NCBI RefSeq assembly: GCF_001522545.3
Contig: NC_031770.1
Span: forward strand, 8,410,044-8,474,043
Length of the DNA: 64,000 bases
DNA from: Parus major
Taxonomy: Eukaryota; Chordata; Aves; Passeriformes; Paridae
Direction of reading: 5' to 3'
Shown here: one piece after another, positions 12,118 to 25,962 of the stretch
Position numbering within the stretch: position 1 is the first letter of the stretch
Layout: each line of letters starts with the position of its first letter
The notes under the pieces: generated by a model
What the model was told of the DNA's origin: nothing
What the model saw: the letters and a program-made list of their open reading frames with translations, nothing else
Database searches by the model: none
Program-made: the position numbers and the translations under genes

Positions 12118-15100
12118 GAATTTTAACTAACAGCGTGCCAAGCTATTCGGAAATGAGCGAAAGACGGTAAATGGACAAATTTGTTAAGAGTGGTTGGGAA
12201 GGCTGTAGCAAGGCATTTGTATGAGTTGCACTGGCATAAAACACTAGGAATCTCAATACAATTAAAAATGCAGATGGATTAGAAATAATGAAGTTTTGAT
12301 GACATTTTCTTTGCTGTTGGAATTTTGGGTGCAATCTATTTTGTCACTTTTAGTTTCCATAGGATAACCATCTCTTCCATACCTTGCTATTTGAGATCAC
12401 TCTTTTTCTCTGTGTCTGCCAGGAAAGTAACTGGGAATCTAATGGGTTTTGTAGAATCTTGGGCATTGCCAATAGGCAGCCTGGAAAGTACTTTCTCTGG
12501 AAGCATCATCTGGCTGATGCCTTCAGACTTTCTGATTATTAAAAACCACCAAGCTTCAGTGGCAGTGGTCTCTCTTGACCAAGATTCTTGTTGGTGGTCC
12601 CAGAATCCTCATTAACAATCATCCTCATTATTAAAATGTCAGCTCAGAGCATTCATCAGCACTTGTAGCATGTGGCAAATAAGAGCAAGGAGCAAAACCA
12701 GCCTGAGGTTTCATGTAAACCATACCAAAGGCTTCTCTTCCTTAGTCTGCCTCTCGCCTCTAGGTGCTGTAAGTGCTTACCAGGCCCTTAGAGATGCTCT
12801 CAAACCTGAGTGGAAATGGTTGTACATAAGTAGGGCTAGTTCTCAGTTGTGTCAAAGTCACAAAACAACTATCCTCAGCACTTTTTGAGGGATACAAAAA
12901 GAATTATATAGCAAGGAGCTAATCCCAAAATGATGTGCGTGTATGAGGAGAGGTACGTCTGACATTCACATTAATACCAAATGAGTTCATCATGATTAAT
13001 GTTATTACATTAAATATCGAAGGAATTAATAATGATTAGACCATTATTTTAAAGGGTTACCAGCATGACACCAGCTCATTTTTTAACCGCTGTAGACACT
13101 TGGGTTTGTACTTTTTTTCTGTCTGTGCATTTTCAGCCCTCACCTCCTCTGACCAAATATACTCACTTGGAATTTCATCTTACTGAATTTATGATTTTAT
13201 GGCTGTGTTTCCTGTCAGGACTAAATTCAAGTCCTGATGAAGTCATTAGAAGCTTTGCTATTCACTTCATTGCTGCAAAAAAAGGCTGAGGTTTGATCCT
13301 GATTTCCATGGACTGACAAGCACTGTTTCCATTGGTTTCATTGGGCTTTTATATGCCCCCTTGAACCTAAGAAAAAAGCTAAGTGAGTAATAGTTTGGAA
13401 TCTGTTAAATGTGTTTTTAGAGGATCTTTGCTTGAAGGACAGTTCTTTATGTGCATTCTTCTACCTTAAAAAAACAATTAATTACTTCATAGAGATCAGT
13501 AAGAAAGTCCAAATTACATGTGTAGCATTATGCTTTAAATAAAACTGCCTTAACTAAAGGAAAAAAAAAAAAGGTGAGATGCAGACTTTGCAAATAGGAA
13601 AAATGCCTGAAACAGATGATTAAGAGCTATGTGTTTTACAGGAATTGCTGCCAACACTTGGGTAATCCACTATTTCTTGATGCACAAATAGTATTATATT
13701 CCACACTTTTAATAAAACTAAAGAAGCCAAAAGATCTCATAAATTATCTACTCAGTAGAAACTACTAAAACCTACTAAATCTGTTTTGAAGTACTAAAGT
13801 CATATACAGTATTTTAAAGTGGTCCATATCAAAATATCATTTATAAACGGGGAGAAAGCAAATATTTTTCTGTTTCTAATTCAAAATTCTTATATAAAAG
13901 AATAAATCTTGTAATATTTATCTGCTTTTCTTTACTTTTAGCCTATGCTGATTTTTTAAAGTCCTTGGCTATGATTAAATTGCTTCTTGATCAGCTGCTA
14001 CTGCTTAGTCATTTCAAACCTTTCACAGATATTATGAGTTGCAGTTTGGCTGCCATTTCTTCCCAACTTTAACTGTTAATAATTTTTCTGTGGTTGCTTT
14101 ATAAAATGGGAACTTATGGGTTTACCTTTTCTGTTCTGTAGTACAAGAAATTAAAGAAAAGAGGATTAAACAGATTGAAATTTGTTATAAGGTTGCTTTT
14201 CCTATAGATTTTCCAGCTCTATCCAAGACATACAAACATCTTCAGCAAAATACATCGAGGTATATCTTTATATTAAGAAATTAAACATGAGAGGGAGCAT
14301 CCTGTAGCAGTAAGGCTCTTGGGCATAATGCTACTCACTTGAATATCATTACACACTTTTACCTTCAAAAATGAGATGGTTGCACAGAGGCTCCCTGTTG
14401 GGAATGGTCCTTGATCCATGAAAACACCCAATCCTTGCCAAGGATTTGGCCAAGGGAATGGTGGATAGGTTGGGTCAAAACATGCAAGGAAAGCAATAGG
14501 TGGTCAAGCAGCAGAAGTGGTGGAGATGTTGTTTGTAAAGCACAAAAGTCCCTTGTGTCACTCTTGGTGCCAAACACTGGTTCAGAGATGAATTTTTCTG
14601 CTTCCAAGTGTTTGGGTCCGTGTTCACTGTGTCCATTTTGTACCCTCGTGCACTGATTTTTCAGGTGAGTGATACCTTTCAGCTGATGTCAGTGGGTAAT
14701 GGTAACACTTTCTGTCTCTAAAAATCTTGTTGTAGAAGTCTGAACATAAAGTTTGGGGTCAAAGTCTCCTGTTTATTACTCTCTATTTAAATCTACACTT
14801 CTACCCAATGGAAAGCATGAAGATTAGTGCACATTTTAGTGTTCAAACCTTGAGTAGGCTGATTTTCTGTATCAGAGCAGTATATTCCACCTGAACAATC
14901 TAAGTCCAGTTGTATTTAGCCAGATCAACATGTTATATATTAAACACTCTCTAAACTGCATTATTATCAAATATAAAGACAATAAAATAATGTACAATGA
15001 GGTCTTTTGTGCAGAGTAATCTGTCTGCTGGAGACAGCCTTGTCAGTAGTGATATAGAGAGATATCACTGTTTTTGTTATTCTTCAGCTATGAGTGGAAT

Positions 15101-17684
15101 TCTCTGCTCTAAATATACCTGCAAAATGTTTACAGAAAATAGAATACTCTGCTTTCAGGTTTGGATGGTGTGGTGAGCTGACTGAAGAAAAGTTCAGCTT
15201 CATGAATCTGCTTTGAAAAGTGCGTTGAGGTCCACTGGTATGTTGCACAAATACAAGGTATCAAGTCTGCTAGGAGTATTTTGAATTATTATAACGTAGA
15301 AGCAAACCCCTGTGTGCATGCTTTAGTTCTGGTTGGTCACTTTGTTTTGCTGCAGGGATGCCTAGAGGTTCCTGAGAGATTTCTGCTCCTTGCAGCAACA
15401 GGCTCAGTGCAGGGAGGATACCTCAGGAGGAGGATGGAGGATACTGCCATCTGGACTGCGGCTCAAGGAAACAGGTTGGAGAAGGTTGTGTGGAAAGCCT
15501 TCCAACGTGATGAGGGAAAAGGATACGACCAGGGTGTTGTCTCAGGCCTTTGCTTGCCTGGCTGGTGCCAGGTGTTGGTTTTCTGAACACTTCTAAGTAC
15601 CGTGGAGGACATCAATGTGAGTCGTGTCACTGGCTCCAGGAGGAGCAAACTTCCATGGCTCCAGCACTTGTCAGAGCTCCTGTGATAGAGGAGGGTTTAA
15701 AAGTGTGTCAGGGGCACCAAACACCTTGTGTTGTTCCCTGAGAGGAGAGGCAGGGATGGCAGCCTGGCTGGTGCCTTGGCAGAGCAGCCGTGGGGCTGGG
15801 ACCCCCATCTCCCCACACTGAGGTGGCAGATGGTGTTGACAGGCTCACCTGCCCCCCTGCCTTCCCTGCAGTGGGTCAGCAAGACTTATAGCAGCCTAAA
15901 CTGGGTGAGTGTTACCTACTTAAACTGTTTTTCTGACTTAATAAGAATTTTTCATCTATAGCAAGCCAGTTTAAAATATTGTCTATACACAAACAGTCAT
16001 TCTGAATAATAGGCCTGCACACAGTAAATGTCAGCTCTTTAAATCACAGAGGACTTCGGAAGCGGAGTAGAGAATGCTTCATAACAGTTTAAACTTCAGC
16101 CTCCCATTTATTATGTATGTGTTTATAAATCTCTGAGGGGTGCTCTTTTCCCTTCTGGGAAGCCCAAGGGAGCAGAGCTGTTTGTCAGCCTGGCTGGGTG
16201 GTGCGTGGTGCTGTGGCTGCTCCTTTGCATTCTGACCCCATTTGGTTTCAAGGTTGGTATCCAAGGCTGTGCCTGAGGAAATTTTATTTTCTTTTCTCCT
16301 AATAGCAGCATACAGGACCTTTTATTTCTAGGAAGATAGTACTGGCAGAACAAAAAAGTGGCGAGGGGTCAGCAGAGCACTGTTGTGCTGTGTTTTTCTT
16401 TTTAAGCTGAGCATGAGTGATCACCTCTTTTAGAAAAGGGCTCTCCGTTTGCCACAGAGGAAGAGTGTAAAGGTATCTTGCTCAGCCATGGCGTTGAAAA
16501 ATTTCTTCAGCATTCCCATCTATCTTGGTTAGTATGAATACTTTAGCATTAAATGGAGAAAAGGAGAATCCATCAATAGTTAATAACTGACCTTAAGATA
16601 GGAATTCAAAGTTCACTACAATTAAACCCAAGTGTCAGCAGAACCCACAAGGGAGGCTATCAATATATTTGACTATACCCACGCAGAGATGGCAGATTTA
16701 AATTCTATAAGGGAAACGACTGTGCATTATTCCTAATAAAAACATATCCTTGCACTGTCTTATATCACAGACAAAACACAGAAGTTCTGTGTTATGAATG
16801 ATAGCAGGAGAAAACATACTGAAAAGCAAATGTGATTCTGGATGGAATTTCATCACATGACTTTATTGTAAACCAGATGTTTGTCACATTCGGCAGGAGA
16901 ATGTATCCATCTTGAAATTTTTAATAAGGTTACATAGAGGATTAAAAGCAAACATTTGCAATACATAGGATTTTAAGGTAATTATATTTCTCTTAAATTG
17001 GTTATTTGCTTGCTAGATTGTTAAAAATATTTACATAATCTATCTATGGTGCAGTGCACCTCATGGATGGCTTCTTTCATTATGTTGTTTGATGTACATC
17101 CACAGCTTCAGAGAAACAAAACATAAAGAGACTGTTCCACAGACATAAACAATGCATGTGATAGAAAAAATATGCTCCATTATTGGGGAAAGAAAAAATG
17201 GGATCTGCAGCCAAATTCAGGAGTTCTGGGGTAGGATTCTGATGCCTGGAAGAGAGAATTACACTTCTCTATGAAAAGCCCTCACTGCAAGGGAAACTGG
17301 CAATGGGTAGAATGAAGATAGGTTTTTACTCTCACTGCTGCAGCTGATTTTTCCTTCAGTGTCTTCCCTGATCTGAGAAAGGAAAAGAGAGAATAAAGGC
17401 TGAAAAAATGACAGAGAAATGGGAGAAAGGGACTCTTCGGTTTGCAACTGAGACTTCATGAGAGATTGCTTTGCATTTTTGGATTTGTTCATGCTAGCTT
17501 CCTTTTCATACCTGTGGTCATTTTTGTGGGGCTACATTCAAGGTCACTAACTCTCAAGATTATTTTCTCTAGTATTATTTTTTATTGGCAGACAATTTAC
17601 AAGGAAACTTCATGGCAAGATGTATCAAGCGTACACAGAGATGTACACATCGATGCTGCATCAGTATAACACTACACTGGCCTC
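12118..17684. other. Non-coding, no gene seen
   Basis: AT-rich, apart from a GC-richer patch at about 15340-15890 in which short frames overlap on several strands and frames without domains. An A12 run lies at 13561-13572. No repeats are recognised. Confidence 0.6.
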
Positions 17685-17696
17685 AAAAAAAAAAAA
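17685..17696. repeat. A12 homopolymer
   Basis: Short uninterrupted A run with no recognisable element body next to it. Confidence 0.85.
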
Positions 17697-20431
17697 GCTG
17701 AACAAATCTATGTGATGAGTCTGAGGTTTTTACATGAAATCACATTTAAAAGGATAGGAAGATGAATTCATCATAGTCCCTGTTTTATTTTGGGAAATAG
17801 TCCTACACTCAGAAGATTTCTGATTCATGGGGAGCAGAGACAAAGTAAATTAAACTAGTAAAATAGGATAATAACTTCTCCTGTGACATTCTCTTCTGTG
17901 TAGCTACAGGATGTGTAAGTCCACTTGGACTTCAGTTGTGATGTTTTATACACCAACAGACTTATTGGGGATGGTAGCTGTAGCTCTTTGATCATTCCTG
18001 GTACCAACAAGGTCAGGTGAATGCAGAATCTCCATGAAGTCAGAGGACAGTATTAATGTTGAACTATAACAGACTAAGCCCAGGAAGTTGGTTGCTCAAT
18101 GTGGTGCTAATTCAACCACATTATGGATCATTTACAGCCCAGATGGATTATTACAAATGAAAGATATTGCTGATGATTGCTACAGCCAAGTTAATGATGT
18201 GATAGAGGTGTTGACACTCCCTGGCTGTATTGTGCAGCTGTAACCTGTTGTCACACTGTTCTTCTGGCTGCCTCTTTCCCCTCACCAAGCCCTCGTGCAT
18301 GGCATAGCCTGGGAGGGTTCAGTATTGCCAGTTCAAAGAGCAAGGAGATGTTTATTTTTCCTGCAGAATAGTTCAGCATGCAAGAGGGATTTCTAATTCA
18401 AAGCCCTTAACTATAGTCTTTAATAGAATAAAACCTAGGTACCACAAACTTCTCAATGGAAGACACAAAAAGTTGTCTTTTAGTACTCTGAGTAACAAAA
18501 CACACCTTTTCCTCATTTTTTTGCTTGGGACAGGGTAGTTTGGGACTATGATGCATGTATAACTGGGAGAGAGAAAAGAAATAGGATTTCTGGAAAATTG
18601 TGAAAGTCCTGAAGAAATTTTCTGCAGCTGCCTCCCTGATACTGACTGGAGAGTCTCCATCAGTGTAGGAAATCCCACAAATGTTTTGTGAGTAAACTTC
18701 CAGTATTTTTCCAGCAAATCCTCTACACTATGTAAGATGGGCTCGGACATCAATGTCTAGGTTTACATTTAGGTTCGATAACAACATCACAGTTGCTCTG
18801 TTGAGATACAAAAATGTATCTCAAAAGCTCAAAGCAGGACAATTGTTAAGAGGTATTTCTTGTATTGAGTAATGTAATTTTAAAGCCTTGAGATTGTCTT
18901 GGAGAATGTTACCAAGTTTAAAATGTCAGCCAAGATCAAAGCATAGTGATCATAGTGAAAAATGTATTGCTGGAGAAGAGAATCAGGGGTGGGGGGTAGG
19001 GGACCCCTCCTAGGAGACTGTGTCCAAATCCTGTGCCCACTTATCCCTCACTCTGCCCCTTGACCATGTCAGCTAATCTCATTTTAGAGACATAGCACAG
19101 GAAAAGATAAAACATGAAATAGCTGTATCTGACTTACTTTGAATGTCTGTCAAGTTTCATGTCTTTTAAGTCCTCAACAGATTTATTTCACTTGTATCAG
19201 TCACTCTGTGACAGGTCTACATAAATCAGAAAGCAGTCTGGGAGAAGGTCTTTCAGTTGCCAACTTGCCTGTATCACAGACTCCCACAGAGTACATAGTT
19301 ATACATGTATATGCAGAAGGGATTTGAGATTCAGTATAATCACCAAGGAGTGTCGCTTTCCTCATAGCTATATACCCAGAAGAGCTGGATGAAAAGGTTA
19401 GACTTATCTGTCAGGTTTTTTGGGTAAAACAAAGGATCTTGTCCATTCAGGCTAAATAAGGTGTAATCTCATCTGCATGGGTCAAATATTTCAAGTTCAT
19501 TTACCAATTCACTGGGCAAATGTCACAAGTTCCAGACAGACTTAGTACAGAGCCATGCAATCTATCAATACTTAAGCATATTGGAGGGGGAGCATCATGG
19601 CTGGGAGTGTTATTTATTCAGTGAAGCACAGGCTAAACTGAACAGCATGCTTTGGATAGAGAGAGTGGGGGTCTACCACTCATCTTTCCAATGAGCTTTT
19701 TTATTTCCATGTAGAGAGATTTTGTACTCAAAAGAACTGTAACAAAAGCTGTTTAGACTCACTTGCCGTCCAAGTGTATAATTTCTCCCTGTTAGATTGT
19801 GAAGTCTTAAGGAAAACAAGTTTTTGCTAATAATTTTCAGCTCAGATTGGACCTGTGTGGGCTTATAAGGTCATTCGCTTGACTGAGCAACCACGGACGT
19901 TACACAGTGGGAAGTGGGCAGGGCTAGTGCTTGACAGCTGTTCTTGGGAGTGATGGCCATATGTATCCCTTGCCACAGGACTGGTTTTCTGATTGAGATC
20001 ATTCATTTGTGGAAACACTTGCCTGCACTCTGAGGGATGATGCTGTAAATTCAAAATAACGTGGAGATGCGTTGGGTTTACACGGGCGTGAGCGGGCTCT
20101 GCTGGTGTCTGCCTGACAGCTCCAGCTGGCACAGGGTCAGATGTCCCTCTAAACCATTCCCTTCCACCAAGGGGCTATCATTGTCAGGAAAAGGTGCAGA
20201 ATAGTGTCTTCTCTAAGCAGCAAGATTGCATTTGTATGCTCCCAGTAAAGCCTTTTCATTGACTTAGTGGTATTGCATGACAGCGAGAAAAGCCTGTGGT
20301 CAGGTAATGTGCTGGGACCTGGCTATGCTTATAGGAAAAGTATTTTTGTGTCTTGCCACTCTGTTTCCCTCTTTCTTTCTGCCTTGGTCTGACTCATCCT
20401 CTTGCCTTGTAAGCTTTGTTATCACTGAGAA
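17697..20431. other. Non-coding, no gene seen
   Basis: AT-rich sequence. A 10-bp inverted repeat with a 4-nt loop lies at 18801-18824. A minus-strand frame of about 125 codons from an ATG at 18750 (ending at 18373) has no recognised domain. About eight CpGs lie between 19870 and 20100, the densest CpG patch in this stretch. Confidence 0.5.
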
Positions 20432-20597
20432 TGCCTTTTATTGTGCCTAGATACAGTGCCTATCAGAATGATCTTGTTTGATATCTTCATTTCACAGATG
20501 AAAATAACCAAGCACTCAACAACCCTTAAAGGCCTTTGCTAAGGTTGCAGAGTGAGGTAATGTGAGATTCATGATTGCCTGTACACACTGAATTCAG
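20432..20597 (+). mobile_element. Diverged MIR-like SINE fragment
   Basis: The order of motifs follows the MIR (CORE-SINE) consensus on the plus strand. A TTATTGTGCCTAG-type segment comes first, then an ACAGTGCC segment. The central TTCATTTCACAGATGAAAA (about 20477-20495) corresponds to the MIR 'ccattttacagatgagaaa' core. CTTTGCTAAGGTTGCAGAGTG (about 20534-20554) corresponds to the 'cttgcccaaggtcacacag' segment. Many mismatches and indels are present, as expected for an element fixed in early amniotes. MIR copies are rare but known in sauropsids. The ends are approximate. Confidence 0.55.
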
Positions 20598-22178
20598 CCT
20601 TCTTGTGCATATGTGTCAAGATACAATCTTTAGTGGTGTGTTCACTCATTATTCCTTCCACAGGCCACTTCCCTAAGCTGTAAGCCAGTTCTAACTCACC
20701 TGTGCTTTTCTAGGTCTTTAAACTAGCGTCCTGAAAGCACTGAAATGCATTGGTGACAACATTCATATGAGCTATCAGTATTCCTGGGAAGCCCAGGATG
20801 CATAGCATTCTGAAGAATTTGCTGTTAATTTTTAGAGGTCTAAAATCAAAAAGGTCAAATTTTAGATCTATCTGTGCAGGGTATGCTCAATCTGTGAAGC
20901 AAGCAGGTTCTCATCATGTAGTGCTCCCATCTCCAGGATAAGGCTTCATCTCTGCAGAGCTGAGGCAATCTCAGCAGGTGTCCAGGGCAGGTTCTTACCT
21001 ACTCTCTCTTCTGCCTCATGTGTTGTGCCAAAATACATGGCTCATTAACCATGTATTATGTAAGTTACATGATACAGGTGTGCTTTCACCTGAGCTGTCA
21101 ATATGGGTATGTTTTGAGCTGGTTCTCTCCTGTGTCATGGCTGATGGGAGAGAAGAGGGTTCACCTACACTTACAGGTAATTACCACGTTGTTGACATAG
21201 TGGAAATGCAAGCAGTCTGCTCTGTCTGCAGCTTAGCTGATATCAAGGATGCTGTCTTCAAGCAGTTCCCTTTCTCCTTCCACTATCCTTTCCCATTTAC
21301 AGGTTTTTATAGTTCTCTTGGTGAATGCTCCCCAGCATCTCAGAGGTGCAGAATGACTATCTGGACAACTCATGTTCCATCAGCTTTGTCTGTCCATGAC
21401 TTTTGGGTCTTACACAGCTTTTTTCCTGATTGCCCTGTAATAAGAAGGCTGGAGAATCTTTTCAAAGGGAGAAGATGTGGTATTGCTAACATCTAATCCT
21501 TGTATGCAGCTGGAATTTTTCCTGTTCTTGAATTCTTGCCCAGAATCCACTTTAACACATGGAAACAGTGAGTGGCTTCATAATTGGCTATCCAACAGTA
21601 TAGTTAACACCAGCTTGTTAAATAGAGGCATGGAGTCAAGCTTGCACGTCTGTAGGGCTTCATTAAGCCTTTATTTCCATTAGCACTTCAGTCCGCAGCA
21701 TCTGTAAATTCATAATTTAAATCCCCACTTTTTTAACTTACCAGAGAGTGATACACTAAATCCAGCCTGATTTTGCCTACCCTTGCAAAGGTGCAAAACT
21801 GCTATGGAAATAAATAAAACAATTCTTCATGAAGTAACCATTGGACATGGTGTGGCTTTTTTTTGTAAAGCTGTTGTCTTTCATCAGCTGGTTTTTCAAT
21901 AAGGTTTTGAAAAGCCATTCCTAATTGTGTAAATATCAGAATATAATTGTCTTTCCAATTTCACAGCTTATCAGAAGGAGCAAAAGGGAAGGGGGGAAAA
22001 CTCTAGATATTTCAAAGACAATAAGTGCATTTGATGTAATGGTCTATGATTTTTGTCCTTTTTTTGTTTACCCCAGCACTGAAGAAACAGATGGTAAGAT
22101 TTTCTAGGAAGCTTAAAACAGAAGCCAAGCTAATACAAAACTGTTCAGCTATCAGACAGGGTAAATCCATTCTGTTGC
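20598..22178. other. Non-coding, no gene seen
   Basis: This stretch holds the longest open frame in the window. It ends at 21496, opens with a GTG at 20978, and has its first ATG-initiated long part at 21137 (119 codons). It has no domain, transmembrane pattern or splice context and is judged a chance frame. No repeats are recognised. Confidence 0.5.
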
Positions 22179-22207
22179 TTTCTTTTTTTTTTCTTTTTTT
22201 TTTTTTT
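22179..22207. repeat. T-rich homopolymer tract
   Basis: Nearly pure T with two C interruptions. It may be the complement of a poly(A) tail, but no element body is recognised beside it. Confidence 0.85.
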
Positions 22208-22319
22208 CCCCAAATCACAACCCATCAAAAGAAAGGTTTAGCTTCATAAAAAGATATTTACCAGGAAGCTTTTTGCAAAGAAGAAGGGCATGCTTTGTTA
22301 AACCAGATGCATTTTATTT

Positions 22320-22460
22320 TTCCTGGAACCAAGATTTATGAAAGCAGTATGCTCATATTTCTCCATATACAGTAATTGGAACTCATTATGCTAATTGTAT
22401 TTCCATTATCACTAATTAACAATCATAGTGACCTGGCCCACAGTCTAATTTGTCTTTAAT
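22320..22460. promoter_or_regulatory. Homeodomain-motif cluster, candidate enhancer
   Basis: Five TAAT/ATTA cores lie within about 45 bp: TAATTG at 22373, ATTA at 22385, TAATTG at 22392, ATTA at 22405 and TAATTA at 22413. The surrounding sequence is high-complexity. Such clustering is typical of deeply conserved developmental enhancers, though AT-rich DNA gives TAAT by chance fairly often. No coding potential is seen. Function is inferred from motif density only. Confidence 0.3.
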
Positions 22461-25400
22461 CTGTTTTGGTATAGGGAGTTTTACCCTGTAATTTCAAGGT
22501 GATAATTCTATTCAGCACAACTTTATTGAATAGTGAAATGTAATACTTGTAATACTCAGGGCTGTTCCCATTCAGATAGTTCAAAGGGAACAGGAAGTGA
22601 ATTTATACCTGTCCATGCTGCTGTGTTACTGGATCTGCCTCCCTCTTGCACTCTCTTTAACCTACCTGTGTCTAACTTAACCTGTACACAGCTTATCTAG
22701 AGTAACTGGAGGTTGGTCAACACTTGCTGATGAGATTTGTGAGCTGTGAAAGAATGTGTGTGTGTGTTTACTCGTGGATAAATCTGTGGGAATTTGCCAC
22801 TTTTCATTTTGTGGCACTTCACCTGCAGGAAAACAGGATTTTCCTTAAATGGTGTTTCTGGTGTAATATAAAATACTTCCTATGTCCTGAGGGGTAAGAA
22901 AACCCTCTGAGCTTAGCATAAAATGTGTTGTGGTCTTTTAACTTTTTTTTTTTCCTTTTTACCTAAACAACAACTAAAGGCTTGTTTGTTTTTTCTCCAG
23001 GGCTTCCCAGCACTCAGACGTTTCAGGGTTTTTTTCTGCAGTTTCAGTGTGAGTGAAGTGAGCAGTGCTGTGCCACTAGGGTTTCACAAAACCTGCTGTA
23101 CTGCTCATCCCTCTAGAGTCAGTGTCATAAAAACATTTTCAGGGACTTATTTCAGGCAACCTGCCTGGTTTTCTCTGGTGCTGCCCACCTACTGCTCTTT
23201 TTCCTCTGCTGATTCACTGGCTGCACATTGCTGCTGATGTCATTTTGTTCCCATCTTACCCACTGATTGACTGATACCAATAATACCATGCTGTGCAAAC
23301 CTCTCCTTAAATATTAAACAAGCCAAAGCTGGTTTCTTGGCTTCCTAGCCACCTTTCAGTGAGTTGGGTACTAAATTTATCTGATAAGCTATACTATTGC
23401 ATACCCTTTGGTATATATGGTATTTGATATATATGCCCCTGTGTGCTTTGTCACTGGGGACTTCAGAAGCTGGGAGTGACTCTAATCTGAGCTTAATCTT
23501 TCTGTCTCAGCTCTCTGAGCAAACCAAATCGTATAATTTGGTTTCAATGTAGCTTAAAATCTTTACATCTCCTGTTGTTTTGTCCCTGGATGGATATGAA
23601 TATATATATGTGGTGATATAAATATACATATATTTTCCTCAAAACAGTTATTTTCCAAATTATTTTCTCTTCTTGCAGCTCTTTCCCCCAGTGCTTTGGT
23701 CTCCCTCTACATGCCATTTGCCTACTTTAGGATGAGGTGAATCACATCACTGTCAAAAATCTTCACATCTCCTTTTTTTCACACTGGAATGTGCAGCCTT
23801 CCAAATCCACAAGTGAGCCCTGTTTCCACATGACCCTTCCCCAGGGAATCATCTAAAGCCTCCCCAGGTCCGATCCCACTTCAGCTGCCTGGGCAGCACA
23901 ACCTTTGCATAGGAAATGCTCCTCTTTCCCCAGCACATAAATCAAAGTGTATCACCTAATCGACAAAATAATCTTAATCAATGCTTTCACCGTCTGGCTT
24001 TCCCTCGCAAATATAACTCCCTGTTGATGTTTCCCATCCTCCCTTCTGTTATACCAGATGGTGTGTGTTCCAGTCTTTTTATTATCCTTCTCTGACCACG
24101 ACACTTTGCTCAGTCCAGAGATCTGCATCCCCTGAGTGTTCTCATCAGCAGCTCTGTCCTGCTCGTTGCATCTTGATGTTTCAAGCATCGTGCACTAATG
24201 ACCCTCTTCTTCCCTCCTCCTTCACACTGATATTGTTCACAGGATTCATTCCCACAGGTTGATCAGCTGATACCAGGTAACACGTGTGCTTTAACCATCA
24301 CACATCCTAAGTGACCTCTGCATAAATCTTGGCAGCATGTGGACTGATTTTGTTCTTCTGTGTTACAGATTGCTAAATTCTTCAGGATAGATTCAGAAGA
24401 CAGAAACCTCTTCCTTTTTTCCTTTTTTTTTTTTTTTCTTATAGAAGATTACAGAAGTTGATCTGCTTCACATTATCTATAATTATGTTGATGTTTCTGG
24501 GTAGGATGACATAACAACATAAGCATCGGTCAGAAGAACTGTACAGATTTGATTTATGGCTTTGTCTTTCTAAGGTGTTTACTCTGAGAAACAAGCATCA
24601 TGTTTGTGTTGAGGGTAAAGGGAAAAAGGCAAGATTTTTTTAGCCAGAGCCCCTACTGGAACATGGCACATTAGAGAGTGTTTTCTGTGGCATTCAGGGT
24701 AAGCAGTGTAAGATAGGTTCAATCTAGTGTTAGCTTAGTTCATAGGTTTTTTCTGTGCAAGTACCCAAATCTTTGTTGTTCTTATCCTTCTCTATCAAAA
24801 CACTGGCATTTTATATTCTTTTCTGCTCTTACATGCTCTCCAAAAAATTTGACCTCCTTTCCTGAAGTGCTATGGCAGAATAGCACTCTGTGAACACAAG
24901 ACCTGTGTATTCTGTACATTTCCCAGCCTGTTCAGAGCCTCTGCAGCAGCAGCAGCAGACCCCAGGCTGAGCAGCTCCAAGTTCAGCCAGACCAGCCTTC
25001 TTTTGAACCATTTGGATGGGAAAAAAGCAATCTGCCTGGACTTCCCGGCCCTCCAGGCTGCAGTTCCGCTCTCCAGGAGAACACGCTCGCTTAATACAAT
25101 TTGTAGCAAATGTAATAGACGTGTGGAGTTGAAAGAGAGGCTGAGTATCTAAATTGCAAAGACCACAAATCAGTTACTGAGTAGATAGATATGCTAAGTG
25201 AGCGCCATTTTTCTGAAGTGTCTGACAGAACTGGAAATCACAATGCAGAGCGATTTTATCACAGAGGATTTTCAATTTGTTGTTTAGAAAGATGGGTCAG
25301 TAAGCATCCACTTTATCCCTAATGACTAAAGAATGTAAATAATCTTGTTGTAACCATTTTTCATGTACATTTTCTGTCTAGATGAGGTATATTGCCTTCT

Positions 25401-25962
25401 AGGTATTTTTTTTTCCCCTATCAAGGGTCATAAAGGATATTTTTTTTTGGCCTCCTGTTAAAAGAGGCACTGCAGACTAATAGCTCTTTCAGTCATCATA
25501 GAGGTTGATGCAGCTAACGTTTTAAGTGGTATTGTCTGCCAGTAATACTTAATCCTATTGTCAAAGACTGCAGTGCACAGAGAATGTGTTTTCCTTGGAA
25601 AGGTAGCCTGTAGGGAAATGTAATGACTATTTAACTCTTAAGCCAAGACAAGGACTGTGCCCTAGCATCAGAAGGGTTATACCAGCCACTTATTCCTAGA
25701 AGAGCGTAAATTTTGCCTTCTAATTTATTCTGCTTCGTTACTATTCAATAAAAATATTTAACAACTCTGGGGACTCGTATCACACTCTTTCACTTGCAAG
25801 TTGCTGTTTTTGGAAACACAGTTCCTTGCCTTTTTTTTCTCCACTGTTCTTTTGGCTGATGGTGAAAGAGGTCTGTACTCTGATACAGGATTATATATTC
25901 AGAGAGGGGAAAAATATGTGGTCCATGTAACTCTGATGAGGTAGAACAATTACTAGGATTTT
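22461..25962. other. Non-coding with simple repeats, no gene seen
   Basis: It contains a short TG repeat (22755-22767), an imperfect AT/ATAT tract (about 23593-23634), a T/C-rich tract (24412-24440) and a (CAG)5 run (24944-24958). High-complexity AT-rich sequence with several CpGs at about 25085-25310 could be a conserved block. A short stretch near 24960-24990 weakly resembles the minus strand of a CR1 3' end but is too short to call. Confidence 0.5.
24944..24958. repeat. (CAG)5 trinucleotide run
   Basis: Five perfect CAG units. The minus-strand frame across it reads through a cysteine run and is not part of a recognisable protein. Confidence 0.9.

Noticed and set aside
16488..16532. ATG in a strong Kozak context (GCCATGG)
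   Set aside because: The frame closes after 14 codons. No peptide of interest.
18373..18753. Minus-strand frame of about 125 codons beginning MSEPILHSVEDLLEKYW
   Set aside because: It looks plausible at the N terminus, but the Kozak context is weak, no family is recognised and there are no neighbouring exons.
20978..21496. Longest open frame in the window (172 codons from a GTG)
   Set aside because: It has no ATG start for the full length, no recognised domain and no splice or promoter context. A frame of this size is not surprising in 64 kb of non-coding DNA.
24900..25085. Short CR1 minus-strand fragment near the CAG run
   Set aside because: Only about 25 bp resembles CR1 (the CAGGCTGAGCAGCTCCAAG area), and the flanks do not continue the consensus.
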